Source of the DNA: Actinomycetota bacterium
Lineage (GTDB): Bacteria > Actinomycetota > Geothermincolia > Geothermincolales > RBG-13-55-18
Length of the DNA stretch: 64,000 bases
NCBI GenBank assembly: GCA_014360645.1
Contig: JACIXD010000010.1
Coordinates: 1-64,000 of the forward strand
Reading direction: 5' to 3'
Part shown: positions 17,303 to 26,206 of the stretch, piece by piece
Layout: each line of letters begins with the position of its first letter
How positions within the stretch are numbered: the stretch's first letter is position 1
The notes under the pieces: generated by a model
Told to the model about the DNA's origin: nothing
Database searches by the model: none
Seen by the model: only the letters and a program-made list of their open reading frames with translations
Program-made: the position numbers and the translations under genes

Positions 17303-18700
17303 TCAATTCCGGAGGGGAGGCCCGTCCTCCTGGGCGCGCGCCGGCGACGGCCGCGGTTCCCCGCGGTCCTCCAGATGGTGCGACCTGCCGTTGCGCAGCG
17401 ACTGGCGGTAGAGGAAGTTGAAGGCGAACCAGTAGGACCAGTGCCGGTGGGGGTACATGCGCCTGAGTATGGAAGGGTAGGAATAGAACTCGCGCTGCAC
17501 CGCGTGGGTCCTGTCCGCCAGCTCCCGGGGGCTGAAGTTCGCCGGCCTGTACACCACGCGGGCGTCCCACCGGGGACGGGACCAGAAGCCCTCCTCCACC
17601 CTGCCCTGTTCCAGAAGCTCGCGGTAGAGGCGCGTCCCGGGATAGGGTACAAGGTGGGCGAACTGCGCCACCTGGATCCGGTTGCGCATGGCGAATCCCA
17701 AGGTGTCCGAGAACACCGTCTCGTCGTCGGAGTCGAATCCGAACACGAACGCCCCCATGACGTGGATGCCATGCCTGCGCAGGAGGCGCAGCGCGTCATG
17801 GTATTCCTCCACGCGGTTCTGCGCCTTCCCCGCCTCCGCCAAGGCCCTGCGGGACAGGGTCTCGATGCCGATGAAGAGGAAGTGGCAGCCGCTCTCCGCC
17901 GCCAAGGCCACCAGCTCCTCGTCCCTGGCGATGGTGATGGAAGCCTGGGACCCCCACCTTATCCCCAAGGGTATGAGCCCCTTGAAGAGCTCCTTGGCGC
18001 GCCGGGGAACGGCGGCGATGTTGTCGTCAACGAAGGGGACCACCTTGCGGCGCAGCAGGTTGGTGCGGGGCAGGGATTCCACCTCCGCCAGCACGTCGTC
18101 CACCTCGCGCATACGCAGGCGCCTGCCGTTGAAGGCGGTGACGGAGCAGAAGCTGCAGGCGTGGGGACAGCCCCGCGCCGTCTGCACCCCGTTGGCGCTC
18201 CAATACCTCCGGGGGTCGAGGAGGCCCCTGCGCGGGGGCAGGGGGCGCCGGAAATCGTCGAATCCCTCCGCGCGGTAGAGCGGCTCCAGGCGTCCCGCCG
18301 CGGCGTCGGAGAGCACCCGCGGCCAGACGGCCTCCGCCTCCCCCACCACCACCGCGTCCGCGTGCTCCAGCGCTTCCTCCGGGAGCATGGAGGCGTGGAT
18401 GCCGCCCAGCACCACCCTGGTCCCCAGGGCGCGGTAGCGGTCGGCGATCTCGTAGGCCCGGGATGCGGTGGCGGTCATGGTGGAGATGCCGGCCAGGTCG
18501 GGCACCTCCCTGAAATCGATGCGCTCGGTGTTCTCGTCGATGATGCGTACTTCCATCCCCGGTGGGGTGTGGGCCGCCAGGTACATGAGCCCGAGGGGCG
18601 CCAGCAGGCCGCGGTTGAAGAGATAGGTCTCGCCCGCCTTGGTGGGAGCGATAAGGTGTATTCTCAAACTGTCAGGCTTCTTTCTTTTTTTCTCCGCCAC
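17303..18700 (-). CDS. B12-binding domain radical SAM protein
   Basis: A 465-residue enzyme with an N-terminal cobalamin-binding Rossmann domain (about 12-140, including the loop DENTERIDFREVPDLAGIST) and a radical SAM barrel whose cluster motif is CPHACSFC (C-x3-C-x2-C) near residue 178, then a C-terminal region of about 100 residues. It lacks the DxHxxG motif, as many class B radical SAM enzymes do. Class B members methylate unreactive carbons or rearrange rings (BchE, hopanoid methylases); the substrate cannot be assigned. The start is GTG at 18700 with only a weak ribosome-binding site, so the N-terminus is uncertain by a few codons. It depends on B12, like several other products in the window. 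Confidence 0.9.
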   Translation of the reverse strand: MAEKKRKKPDSLRIHLIAPTKAGETYLFNRGLLAPLGLMYLAAHTPPGMEVRIIDENTERIDFREVPDLAGISTMTATASRAYEIADRYRALGTRVVLGGIHASMLPEEALEHADAVVVGEAEAVWPRVLSDAAAGRLEPLYRAEGFDDFRRPLPPRRGLLDPRRYWSANGVQTARGCPHACSFCSVTAFNGRRLRMREVDDVLAEVESLPRTNLLRRKVVPFVDDNIAAVPRRAKELFKGLIPLGIRWGSQASITIARDEELVALAAESGCHFLFIGIETLSRRALAEAGKAQNRVEEYHDALRLLRRHGIHVMGAFVFGFDSDDETVFSDTLGFAMRNRIQVAQFAHLVPYPGTRLYRELLEQGRVEEGFWSRPRWDARVVYRPANFSPRELADRTHAVQREFYSYPSILRRMYPHRHWSYWFAFNFLYRQSLRNGRSHHLEDRGEPRPSPARAQEDGPPLRN

Positions 18701-19007
18701 GCTCTTTTTCTCTGCCTTGAGATTGCATTATACGCGCCCCGTCCCGCCCCGCCAATGACGTGGGCCATGGGGACCGGCCTGACCATATGCGTATCGGCTG
18801 CAAAGTGGAGCGGCTTGACGGCCGCGCGTCGCGGGCGTTTCCCGCGCCCCGGAGACCCGCTGCCACGCGCGGCACGTCTCCGCCTGCCGGCGACGTTATC
18901 CACGTACAGTCGGATGTGGGTTTCTTTATGCCGCGATCCCCGCGCTTCAGCCCTTCGACCGCCTGACCCCGGAGCGCCGACCACGGCGGCCATCGGGCGA
19001 CCGAAGA
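18701..19007. other. Divergent spacer without recognised gene
   Basis: Contains a T-rich stretch near 18680-18720 next to the radical SAM start and otherwise G+C-rich sequence. No gene or structured element is evident. Confidence 0.35.
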
Positions 19008-19036
19008 TTGTTATCACGTTAGGGTGGGAATATGAT
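19008..19036 (+). promoter_or_regulatory. Sigma-A type promoter for the gene at 19069
   Basis: TTGTTA (19008-19013), 17-base spacer, TATGAT (19031-19036). Transcript start would fall near 19043, 26 bases upstream of the ATG. Confidence 0.6.
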
Positions 19037-19068
19037 GGGGGAACGCGCGGGAAAGAAAGGGGAGTGCC

Positions 19069-19512
19069 ATGTGGGAGTTCTTCAAGGACCTCAAGCGCTG
19101 GGCCCAGGTCGGGGCGGTCATCGGTCTGATGGGAGGCCTGGCCGGAGCCGGGGCGGAGGTGCCGACGGCGGGGTTCGGCCTCATGGCCCCGGACATGTGC
19201 GAGGCGGAGAAGATCCGCATGGCCGGGGAGTTCCTGACGGAACAGGACAAGCGCGGTCAGGAGATCCGGGCCACGGGCAAGCCGGCCAAGGCGAAGATAC
19301 TCAACGCCATGAGCCTGGGCATCAACGTCAACGGCAACAATCCCGCCATGACCTTCCTGCTCGAGGTGCAGCCGGAGGGCGAGCCGCCCTTCCGGGGGCA
19401 GGCCACCGGGGTGATCGCCGAGGCCTCCGTCCCCAAATACCAGGTGGGGAAGGAGATCTTCGTGAAGTACGACCCCGGCGACAAGTCCAGGGTGGCCCTC
19501 GACCACTCCTGA
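19069..19512 (+). CDS. Hypothetical membrane-anchored protein, 147 residues
   Basis: A hydrophobic, Gly/Ala-rich segment at about 14-38 (VGAVIGLMGGLAGAGAEVPTAG) precedes a soluble domain of mixed beta character, with PAKAKILNAMSLGINVNGN and FLLEVQPEGEPPFRG. The latter resembles the small beta domains that follow membrane segments in actinobacterial membrane proteins of unknown role, but I do not recognise a family. ATG 19069 has AAGGGGAGTGCC upstream and a good promoter at 19008-19036. It is probably monocistronic. Confidence 0.75.
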   Translation: MWEFFKDLKRWAQVGAVIGLMGGLAGAGAEVPTAGFGLMAPDMCEAEKIRMAGEFLTEQDKRGQEIRATGKPAKAKILNAMSLGINVNGNNPAMTFLLEVQPEGEPPFRGQATGVIAEASVPKYQVGKEIFVKYDPGDKSRVALDHS

Positions 19513-19725
19513 GGGAGGATGCGGCGTGGCCGGAGGCGAGCAGGATGGCAAACGACCCGGCATGAGCCCGCCCCCTTCGCTCCCTTCCCGTCTGCGGCGC
19601 CAAGGGATATGCTACCCCTGCTCTCAACGGCGCGTTTACATTTATTTCCTCCGACCCCCGGAGTCCGCATGTCGGAGGGGCCGCGATCGTAGCGGCCGGT
19701 AAGGGCGCGGTGCCCGACGCTGGGG

Positions 19726-19731
19726 TAGAAT
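19726..19731 (+). promoter_or_regulatory. -10 box placing the transcript start on the GTG of the next gene
   Basis: TAGAAT at 19726-19731 ends six bases before the GTG at 19738, so the predicted start site coincides with the start codon. There is no Shine-Dalgarno in the few bases between. Confidence 0.45.
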
Positions 19732-19737
19732 AAGCTC

Positions 19738-20019
19738 GTGGGCACGGTAGATCTACTGGCGGAGACTCGCGAGGCGGAGAAGCGGCGGTCAGGCGGCCTG
19801 GGATTCGGCGCGCTTCCGGTCACCGTCATCCTGGCGTTCCTGGCGCTGGCGGCATGCGCCCTCCTCCAGGGCTGCGAGGGCAGGGGGGTCTCCCTGCAAT
19901 ATGAACACCGCGCCGACCTTGCCGAGGAGAACCGCGGTCTGTACCTGCGGCAGCCGGATCCTATCCTCATCATCTCTCCCGTCTATGAGCCGCGCTTCGC
20001 CAGGAAGGCGGGAGGATGA
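19738..20019 (+). CDS. Hypothetical small lipoprotein or membrane protein, probably leaderless
   Basis: A 93-residue product from GTG 19738. A hydrophobic segment at 26-44 (LPVTVILAFLALAACALLQ) ends in LLQGC, a plausible lipobox with Cys46, although the signal sits unusually far from the N-terminus. The remainder (VSLQYEHRADLAEENRG...) has no recognised fold. The absent ribosome-binding site and the -10 box six bases upstream suggest a leaderless mRNA. It lies 59 bp upstream of the phosphofructokinase start and could be co-transcribed with it. Confidence 0.55.
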   Translation: MGTVDLLAETREAEKRRSGGLGFGALPVTVILAFLALAACALLQGCEGRGVSLQYEHRADLAEENRGLYLRQPDPILIISPVYEPRFARKAGG

Positions 20020-20078
20020 CGGTGGGGGTCACGGCAGCCACATCCAACAGACGTTCTTGAGTGGAGGGGGAAAGCGAG

Positions 20079-21164
20079 ATGGCATCCATCAGGCGTATAG
20101 GCATCCTCACGGGAGGAGGCGACTGCCCGGGCCTCAACGCCGTCATCCGGGCGGTGACCAAGTCCGCCATCTTCGAACACGGGCTGGAGGTGGCGGGCAT
20201 CAGCGAGGGATTCGGGGGACTCATCGAGAACAACTGGCGGCTGCTGGGGGACGAGGACGTGTCGGGCATCCTCCCCCGCGGGGGGACCATCCTGGGGGCC
20301 AACAACCGCGATAACCCCTTCATGTTCCGCACCGTCACCGCGGGAGGCGAGGTCACCTACGAGGACAACTCCGGCACCGCCATCGCCAATCTGGAGGGGA
20401 TGGGGGTGGAGGCGCTCATCGTGGCGGGCGGCGACGGGACCCTTTCCATCGCCCGTAAGCTGCACGAGAGGGGCGTGTCCGTGGTGGGCATCCCCAAGAC
20501 CATCGACAACGACCTCCACGGCACCGACGTGTCCTTCGGCTTCGACTCCGCCCTGCACACCGCCACCGACGCCGTGGACAAGCTGCACACCACCGCCGCC
20601 TCCCACCACCGGGGCATGGTCCTGGAGGTGATGGGGCGCAACGCGGGGTGGCTCGCCCTCTGCGCGGGCATCGCGGGGGGAGGGGATATCATCCTCATCC
20701 CGGAGATACCCTACACCTTCGAGAATGTGGTGCGGGCCATCGAGGAGCGGCGGCGGCGCGGCAAGCGCTTCAGCATCATCGTGGTGGCCGAGGGCGCCCC
20801 CCTGCCGGGAGGGGAGCAGGTGACCCGGGATACCGGGGGCGGTGAGCGGGTGCTGGGCGGCATCGGAGAACGGGTGGCGGAGGCCATACAGGAGATGGCG
20901 GACATGGAGACGCGGGTCACCATCCTCGGCCACCTGCAGAGGGGCGGCAGCCCCTCGCCCCTGGACCGCATCCTCGCCACCGGTTTCGGGACCACCGCGG
21001 TGGAGCTGGCGGCGGCGGGGAGGAGCGGGGTCATGGTAGCCCTGCGCGACATGCGCATCGAGGCGGTGCCCCTCGAAGAGGTGGTCCCCGGTCAGAGAAG
21101 GGTGCCCACGGACGGCAACCTGGTGAACTTCGCCCGCAGCGTGGGCACTTCCTTCGGGGACTGA
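20079..21164 (+). CDS. pfkA: 6-phosphofructokinase (ATP- or PPi-dependent, mixed-substrate clade)
   Basis: A 361-residue PfkA-superfamily enzyme. GGGDCPGLNAVIRA binds the nucleotide or PPi near residue 12; GGDGTL is near 117 and PKTIDNDL, with the catalytic Asp, near 138. In this superfamily Gly in GGDG usually goes with ATP and Asp with PPi, whereas Lys in PKTIDND is typical of the PPi/mixed-substrate clade found in actinobacteria. The pair here (Gly, Lys) suggests ATP use in that clade, which is inference. ATG 20079 with GGAGGGGG upstream was taken; the GTG at 20061 is less likely. It commits fructose-6-phosphate to glycolysis. Confidence 0.92.
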   Translation: MASIRRIGILTGGGDCPGLNAVIRAVTKSAIFEHGLEVAGISEGFGGLIENNWRLLGDEDVSGILPRGGTILGANNRDNPFMFRTVTAGGEVTYEDNSGTAIANLEGMGVEALIVAGGDGTLSIARKLHERGVSVVGIPKTIDNDLHGTDVSFGFDSALHTATDAVDKLHTTAASHHRGMVLEVMGRNAGWLALCAGIAGGGDIILIPEIPYTFENVVRAIEERRRRGKRFSIIVVAEGAPLPGGEQVTRDTGGGERVLGGIGERVAEAIQEMADMETRVTILGHLQRGGSPSPLDRILATGFGTTAVELAAAGRSGVMVALRDMRIEAVPLEEVVPGQRRVPTDGNLVNFARSVGTSFGD

Positions 21165-21215
21165 GGGCGACCGCCGCGCGTCCCGTCAGGCTTCCGGGCC
21201 GCTCCCCTGGCTCCC

Positions 21216-22490
21216 TCAGTCGTTCATCCGGAAGGCACCCGCGGTGGCGAAGACGCATTTCTCCCAGACCCTCTCGAACCTGTCGTGGTCGACGATCGGC
21301 TTGCGGATCATGCGCAGGCAGAGGTCCATCTGCTCCGGGGTACTCGAGGTCTTGGAGTACAGCTGCAGGGCGTAGCGGGAGAAATCCCTCGCCATGAAGT
21401 CGAACATCTGCTCCACGAGGCCGTCCTCGACCCCGTAGATGGGCCGGTTCTCGAGCAGGAGCTGCCCATAGGCGACCAGGGTGAAGAGCTCGCCCAGGGT
21501 GAGCAAAAAGTCGATTTCCTTTCGCTGCCCCTCCGTGGGGGGAGCCTTGAGCGACAGCTCCCTCAGCACCTCGACCTGCCCCTTGAAGATGTTCACGTTG
21601 GGGAGATCGACGGTGTCGTACACCAGGTAGTCGTGGAACTGGATACCGCCCAGCCCTTTGGTGGGTCCCTGCCGGAACAGGAGCTCGTCGTCCACGGCAT
21701 CGTCGCGCCGCGGTATCGCGGGGAAGGAAGCGGGGTTGAAGAAGTAGTTGGGCATGAACTTGATCATCAGCGCCATGTTCACGTGCACCGTGCCCTCCAG
21801 CTTCGGCAGGGCGCGGATATCCCGGGCGGCCATCTCGAAATAGGTGTCCTTCTCGAAACCCTTCGCGGCGATGACGCCCCACAGGAGATCGATCACCTCC
21901 TCGCCCCGGGTGGTCACCTTCATCTTCACTATGGGGTTGTACGGCAGGTACCTGCGGTCCTGCGGGGAAGCGGAGCGCATGTAGTCCGCGGCGCGCAGGG
22001 CGAAGAGCTTCATGGCCACCAGCCGCGTATAGGCATCGGTGAGGAGCTGGCGGATGTGGGGGAAATCGGTGACGTGCTTTCCGTAAAGCACCCGGTTAGC
22101 GGCGTGATCCACCGCCTCGTAGAGGGCGTGGGTGCAGATACCGATGGAGGCCCATCCCAGGTTGAACTTCCCCACGTTGACGGTGTTCAGGGCCGCGTCC
22201 CAGGCATCCCGGCCGACGGAAAGGATGTCCGATTCGAATATGGGGTAATCGTTCAGGGCATGCTCGGCCACGAAGTTCTGCGAGGCCGCCACGTTCTTCA
22301 CCACCTCGCAGCCGCCGTGCCTGGAGCTGACCGCGAAGAAGACGCGGTCTCCCGTGTCCGCCATCTTCCCCAAGGTGGAGACCAGCGCCGCCTCGTTGCC
22401 GTTGCCGATATAATACTTGCGCCCGTTGGCCCGGTATTCACCGCCGCCAAGCGGCTTCAGGGACATCTCGGTGGAAGGATCAAGGCCTTC
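21216..22490 (-). pseudogene. Acyl-CoA dehydrogenase lacking its N-terminal domain
   Basis: From about 22490 down to the stop at 21216 the frame encodes the middle and C-terminal parts of an acyl-CoA dehydrogenase family protein (STEMSLKPLGGGEYRANGRK, NRVLYGKHVTDFPHIRQLL, then the helical bundle). The N-terminal helical domain of roughly 120-200 residues that should precede STEMS is missing. Upstream the frame stays open to 22775 but encodes Arg-rich sequence without similarity. No Shine-Dalgarno precedes the first internal Met (22466). The best reading is a gene cut at its 5' end by deletion; a very late unconventional start cannot be excluded. The remaining coding sequence shows no internal stop. 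Confidence 0.7.
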
Positions 22491-22820
22491 CCTCCCTCGT
22501 GTCCGGTGCCCGCTCCCCGCACGCCGGAAACGGGCACAGCCCGCCGTCATATCTTTTATACCCTTCACGCCCGGCGGCCTATCCGCATCCCCGGAAGGGA
22601 GCTCCATGCCGCGCTCTCGCGCTCTGCGCGTCAGCGCCGGGCGGCCACGGATATCCGGCGCAGGCAGCGTTTCTCCAGGCCGCGGCCTCCATGAAACACA
22701 TTCCAGTACCGTGTAGAGCATGGACACGGCAGGCCGCCCAACGGAGGCGCGTTCGTGGCGAGAAGGCATCTCCATTCCGGCTTCGACCTCTCTCCTGGAG
22801 GCCGCGCCCCCGGGACGCCG
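22491..22820. other. Spacer replacing the missing 5' part of the acyl-CoA dehydrogenase gene
   Basis: No supported gene. The sequence keeps an open minus-strand frame but shows no homologous motif of the lost domain in any frame that I can see. Confidence 0.4.
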
Positions 22821-23273
22821 TCAGTGGGCACCGGTCGTCTCGTACAGGTCGAGGAAGCGCTGGAGGATGTGCATCCTCTCCCGCATGGCCGTCACCCAAA
22901 GCTCCAGGCGTCTCCTGCCCTCGCGGGTTATGCGGTACACCCTGCGGCGGGGTCCGGAGCCACGGTCGTCCCAGTCCGAGACCACCAGCCCCCTGCCCTC
23001 CATGTCGCGCAACTTGCGGTATACCGCCCCCGCGTCCGGGAGCGGACCGGGCATGGGCACTTCTTCCATGCGCCCTAGCAGCTCGTAGCCGTGGGCCGGG
23101 CCCTGCAGGAGGAGAAAGAGGATGCGCGGCTCTATGAAGCGTTTACCGGGGCCCTCGCGAATGTAGAAACCCACGTCCGAGGGGGCTCCGCCTGAGCTCT
23201 TATTCTGCAACGGCTTTCCCTCCGGAAGACGATCCTTCCCGCAACAGCTTTCCCTCCACGAAACGTTTTCCAT
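22821..23273 (-). CDS. PadR-family transcriptional regulator
   Basis: Up to 150 residues. The winged helix begins at ILFLLLQGPAHGYELLG and continues through GAVYRKLRDMEGRGLV and RVYRITREGRRRLELWV, the PadR pattern, with a short C-terminal helix for dimerisation (about 125-150). The first 45 residues, including an ESCC motif, are not typical; the ATG at 23273 has no Shine-Dalgarno, so translation may start nearer GTG 23176 or another internal codon. It is transcribed divergently from the cupin gene, whose promoter contains a PadR-like palindrome. It probably represses itself and the cupin gene in response to a small hydrophobic ligand. Confidence 0.85.
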   Translation of the reverse strand: MENVSWRESCCGKDRLPEGKPLQNKSSGGAPSDVGFYIREGPGKRFIEPRILFLLLQGPAHGYELLGRMEEVPMPGPLPDAGAVYRKLRDMEGRGLVVSDWDDRGSGPRRRVYRITREGRRRLELWVTAMRERMHILQRFLDLYETTGAH

Positions 23274-23319
23274 TCAAGGGCGTTCTTCCCGGGAAAGGCC
23301 CTCCACCCCATACTAATAT

Positions 23320-23354
23320 ATGTTATTGACATATAAATATTATCAACATATAAT
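23320..23354 (+). promoter_or_regulatory. Consensus promoter overlapped by PadR-like operator
   Basis: TTGACA (23326-23331) and TATAAT (23349-23354) are separated by exactly 17 bases: a perfect sigma-A consensus reading towards the cupin gene. The -35 lies inside the palindrome ATGT-TATTG-ACAT (23320-23332), the spacing style of PadR operators, and a further AACATAT near 23345 mirrors the ATATGTT at 23318. Confidence 0.8.
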
Positions 23355-23494
23355 AGCGCCCGTCAAGGTCCCGCGAAGGCGCCGGTGCAGCGCGCCACCG
23401 CCTGAAGGCCGGAGGGGCGGAAAGCCCCGCCGCAGGGAAAAGCCAGGGCGGGCGGCGCCCTGCGGCGCTGCAGCGCAACGAGGAGGTGCTGGCC

Positions 23495-23833
23495 ATGCGC
23501 ATCGTCTACGCCAGGTCGGCGAAGGTCTCCCCGAATCCACACGGGGTCCAGGCGGCAAGGATATACGACAGCGAACACGCCCAGGCGATACACATCCTGC
23601 TCAAGCCGGGGGAGAGCCTGAAGAAGCACATCACTCCCGTGGACGTCTTCTTCTATGTCCTGGAGGGAGAGGGGGTGGTGGAGATCGGAGACGAACGGGA
23701 GACGGTGGGCCCGGACACCCTCATCGAGAGCCCGGCCCGCATCCCCCACCGCTGGATGAACGAGAGCGAGGGCGACTTCAGGGTGCTGGTGGTGAAGGTG
23801 CCCCGGCCCACGGAAGAGACGCGCCTTCTCTGA
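23495..23833 (+). CDS. Small cupin-domain protein
   Basis: A 112-residue single-domain cupin: beta strands around LKPGESLKKHITPVDVFFYV (cupin motif 1 with His and Glu-like ligands partly altered), EGEGVVEIGDE, and IPHRWMNESEGDFRVLVVK (motif 2 with His). Such proteins bind a metal and act as sensors, isomerases or dioxygenases. ATG 23495 is eight bases after GAGGAGG; the upstream GTG overlaps that ribosome-binding site. It is driven by a perfect consensus promoter and probably controlled by the divergent PadR regulator. The physiological role is unknown. Confidence 0.85.
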   Translation: MRIVYARSAKVSPNPHGVQAARIYDSEHAQAIHILLKPGESLKKHITPVDVFFYVLEGEGVVEIGDERETVGPDTLIESPARIPHRWMNESEGDFRVLVVKVPRPTEETRLL

Positions 23834-24070
23834 CCCGCTGCCGCCCGGGCCGAGAAGCGGCGGGAACCCTTTGGTGCCGCGGCATTTTGGGGATGGACGT
23901 TTCCGTTAGACATCCCTGCCGCGGGGGAACCATACTACTTAACAAGGGCCAAACGGCGAGGTGATGGGGGCATCGCGCCCGCCCGCCGCCTCACCAGAAC
24001 ATGCCAATAGCGCAGTCATCACCGCGCAGGGCACGGCCGGTCCAGGTCAACGAGGTAAAGGAGGAGGAAG

Positions 24071-25978
24071 ATGGAAGACGAGCGTATTTCCTACCACGAG
24101 TCCGTGCGGCGCGCGTACCGCCGCATCAAGGAAGACGGCATGACCAACATCTGGGACCGCTACGAGGCCCAGGGATTGAGCAAGGACGACCCGGACAAGA
24201 GATGCCCCTTCTGCCAGGCGGGGGCGAGGTGCGACCTCTGCTCCAACGGGCCCTGTCGCGCCGACGCGGAGAAGGACAAGCGCGGGGTGTGCGGCATCAC
24301 CGCCGACGGCATGGCCATGCGCATGATGGCCCTGCGCAACGTCATGGGCACCTCCACCTACCACTACCACACCGAGCAGACCATCAAGACCCTGCGCGCC
24401 ACCGCCGAGGGCAGGACCCCCTTCGAGATCAGGGAGCCCGGCAAGCTGCGCGACTTCGCCGCCCGCCTGGGCGTGGATACCTCCGGCTCCGACGCCGAGG
24501 TGGCCCTGCGGCTGTGCGACTTCGCCGAGGCCGACTTCAACCGCAAGGCCGACCAGCCCAGCCGCATCGTGGAGGCGCTGGCCACTCCCGAGCGCAGGGA
24601 GACATGGAAGAAGCTGGATATCTTTCCCGGGGGCGTCTACGGCGAGATGCTCAGGGTGACCTCCTCCTGCCTCACCAACGTGGACGGCTACTACCAGAGC
24701 TTGGCGCTGAAGGCCATGCGCATGGGCATCGCCATGGCCTATCAGAGCCAGATCGTCAACGAATACTGCCAGGACATCCTCTTCGGCATCCCGCGCCCCC
24801 ACCCCATGCGCGTGGACCTCGGGGTGCTGGATCCCGACTACGTCAACGCGCTCCCCAACGGGCACGAACCCTTCCTGGGCTTCGCCATGGTGCAGCTGGC
24901 CCGCAGGCCGGAGTGGCAGGAGAAGGCGAGGGCCGCGGGGGCCAAGGGGCTGCGGGTGATCGCCAACATCGAGACCGGGCAGGAGATGATCCAGCGCTGG
25001 GAGTCCGACGACGTCTTCTACGGCTTCACCGGCAACTGGATCATGCAGGAGGCGGTGCTCGCCTCGGGTTGCGTGGACCTCTTCGCCTGCGACATGAACT
25101 GCTCCATGCCCATCGACCCCGCCTACGCAGAGCGTTACCGGTTCAAGCTCATCCCCGTGAGCGACCTGGTGGCCTTCGAGGGGGTGACCGACCGCCTCGA
25201 CTACGTGCCCGAGGAGGCCGAGCGGCAGGCCGCCAAGCTCTTAGAGATGGCCATCGCCAACTTCAAGGAGCGGCGCGCCTCCGTGGAGCCCCTGGCTGGC
25301 CTGCCACAGGGCGAGGCGGTGGTGGGGTTCTCCACCGAGAGCATCCTGGAGGCTCTGGGCGGGAGCCTGGACCCCCTCCTCGGCGCGGTGAAGTCGGGGG
25401 CCATCCGGGGCATCGCGGGGCTGGTGTCCTGCACCACCCTCCGGGACAGCGGTCAGGACGTGCACAGCGTGGCGGTGGCCAAAGAGCTCATCGCGCGGGA
25501 CATCCTCATCCTCTCCATGGGCTGCGGCAACGGCGCCATGCAGGTGGCCGGCCTCTGCCTGCCCGAGGCGGCGCGGATGGCGGGCGAAGGCCTGCGAGGG
25601 GTGTGCGAGAAGCTGGGGGTGCCGCCGGTGCTCTCCTACGGCACCTGCACCGACACCGGGCGCATCGCCGACCTGCTCGCCGCGGTCTCGAGCGCCCTGG
25701 GAGACGTGCCCATCCCCGACCTGCCGGTGGTGGCCGCGGCCCCCGAGTACATGGAGCAGAAGGCGACCATGGACGCCGTCTTCGCCTTGGCGTTGGGCCT
25801 CTACACCTACGTCAACCCGGTGCCCACGGTAACCGGGGGGCCGAAGCTGGTCAAGCTGCTCACCGAGGACTGCGCCGAGGTGACCGGCGGGGTGTTACAC
25901 CTGGAGAAGGACGCGGCCGAGGCGGCCGAGAACATGCTCGCCCACATCGAGTCCAAGCGCCGAATGCTCGGCCTCTGA
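24071..25978 (+). CDS. cooS: Anaerobic carbon monoxide dehydrogenase, catalytic subunit
   Basis: A 635-residue CooS. The N-terminal cysteines Cys45, 48, 54, 57, 62 and 74 (RCPFCQAGARCDLCSNGPCR and RGVCG) supply the B- and D-type Fe-S clusters. The C-cluster (Ni-Fe-S) ligands are recognisable in CDMNCSMP, GLVSCTTLRDS, LSMGCGNGAMQ and SYGTCTDTGR. It oxidises CO to CO2 or the reverse. GGAGGAAG precedes the ATG. No cooC, cooF or acetyl-CoA synthase gene is adjacent; the next functional gene, about 830 bp on, encodes a multi-cluster Fe-S protein that might be its electron carrier. The protein could act in CO detoxification, energy gain or carbon fixation. Confidence 0.97.
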   Translation: MEDERISYHESVRRAYRRIKEDGMTNIWDRYEAQGLSKDDPDKRCPFCQAGARCDLCSNGPCRADAEKDKRGVCGITADGMAMRMMALRNVMGTSTYHYHTEQTIKTLRATAEGRTPFEIREPGKLRDFAARLGVDTSGSDAEVALRLCDFAEADFNRKADQPSRIVEALATPERRETWKKLDIFPGGVYGEMLRVTSSCLTNVDGYYQSLALKAMRMGIAMAYQSQIVNEYCQDILFGIPRPHPMRVDLGVLDPDYVNALPNGHEPFLGFAMVQLARRPEWQEKARAAGAKGLRVIANIETGQEMIQRWESDDVFYGFTGNWIMQEAVLASGCVDLFACDMNCSMPIDPAYAERYRFKLIPVSDLVAFEGVTDRLDYVPEEAERQAAKLLEMAIANFKERRASVEPLAGLPQGEAVVGFSTESILEALGGSLDPLLGAVKSGAIRGIAGLVSCTTLRDSGQDVHSVAVAKELIARDILILSMGCGNGAMQVAGLCLPEAARMAGEGLRGVCEKLGVPPVLSYGTCTDTGRIADLLAAVSSALGDVPIPDLPVVAAAPEYMEQKATMDAVFALALGLYTYVNPVPTVTGGPKLVKLLTEDCAEVTGGVLHLEKDAAEAAENMLAHIESKRRMLGL

Positions 25979-25984
25979 AGAATG

Positions 25985-26159
25985 GGGGTCAGGTCTTGAA
26001 CATGTGATTACTTACCAATATATGGATACATTCTCAAGATTCAAGACCTGCTCTGAAAACAGCTTTCAATAAACAATATATAGTTATAGTGCCTTGGTGG
26101 CGAAGGGTGATCTTCATCCTCGGTGGTGTCGCGTCCGCGCGACATGAACGACTGACCCC
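25985..26159. mobile_element. MITE-like 175-bp element bounded by GGGGTCAG / CTGACCCC
   Basis: GGGGTCAG at 25985-25992 and its inverted partner CTGACCCC at 26152-26159 enclose a non-coding, AT-richer segment. Inside, CAGGTCTTGAA (25990-26000) pairs with TTCAAGACCTG (26040-26050), an 11-base stem. GGGGTCAGGTCTTGA-type motifs are common at sites of IS200-like/REP-associated elements and GGGGTCAG is also the outermost part of the ISL3 termini in this window. No transposase is encoded. Confidence 0.5.
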
Positions 26160-26206
26160 TTGAATGCAACGCCGGGCGCCACTGCGGTGCCCGGCTCCGT
26201 GCGCGC

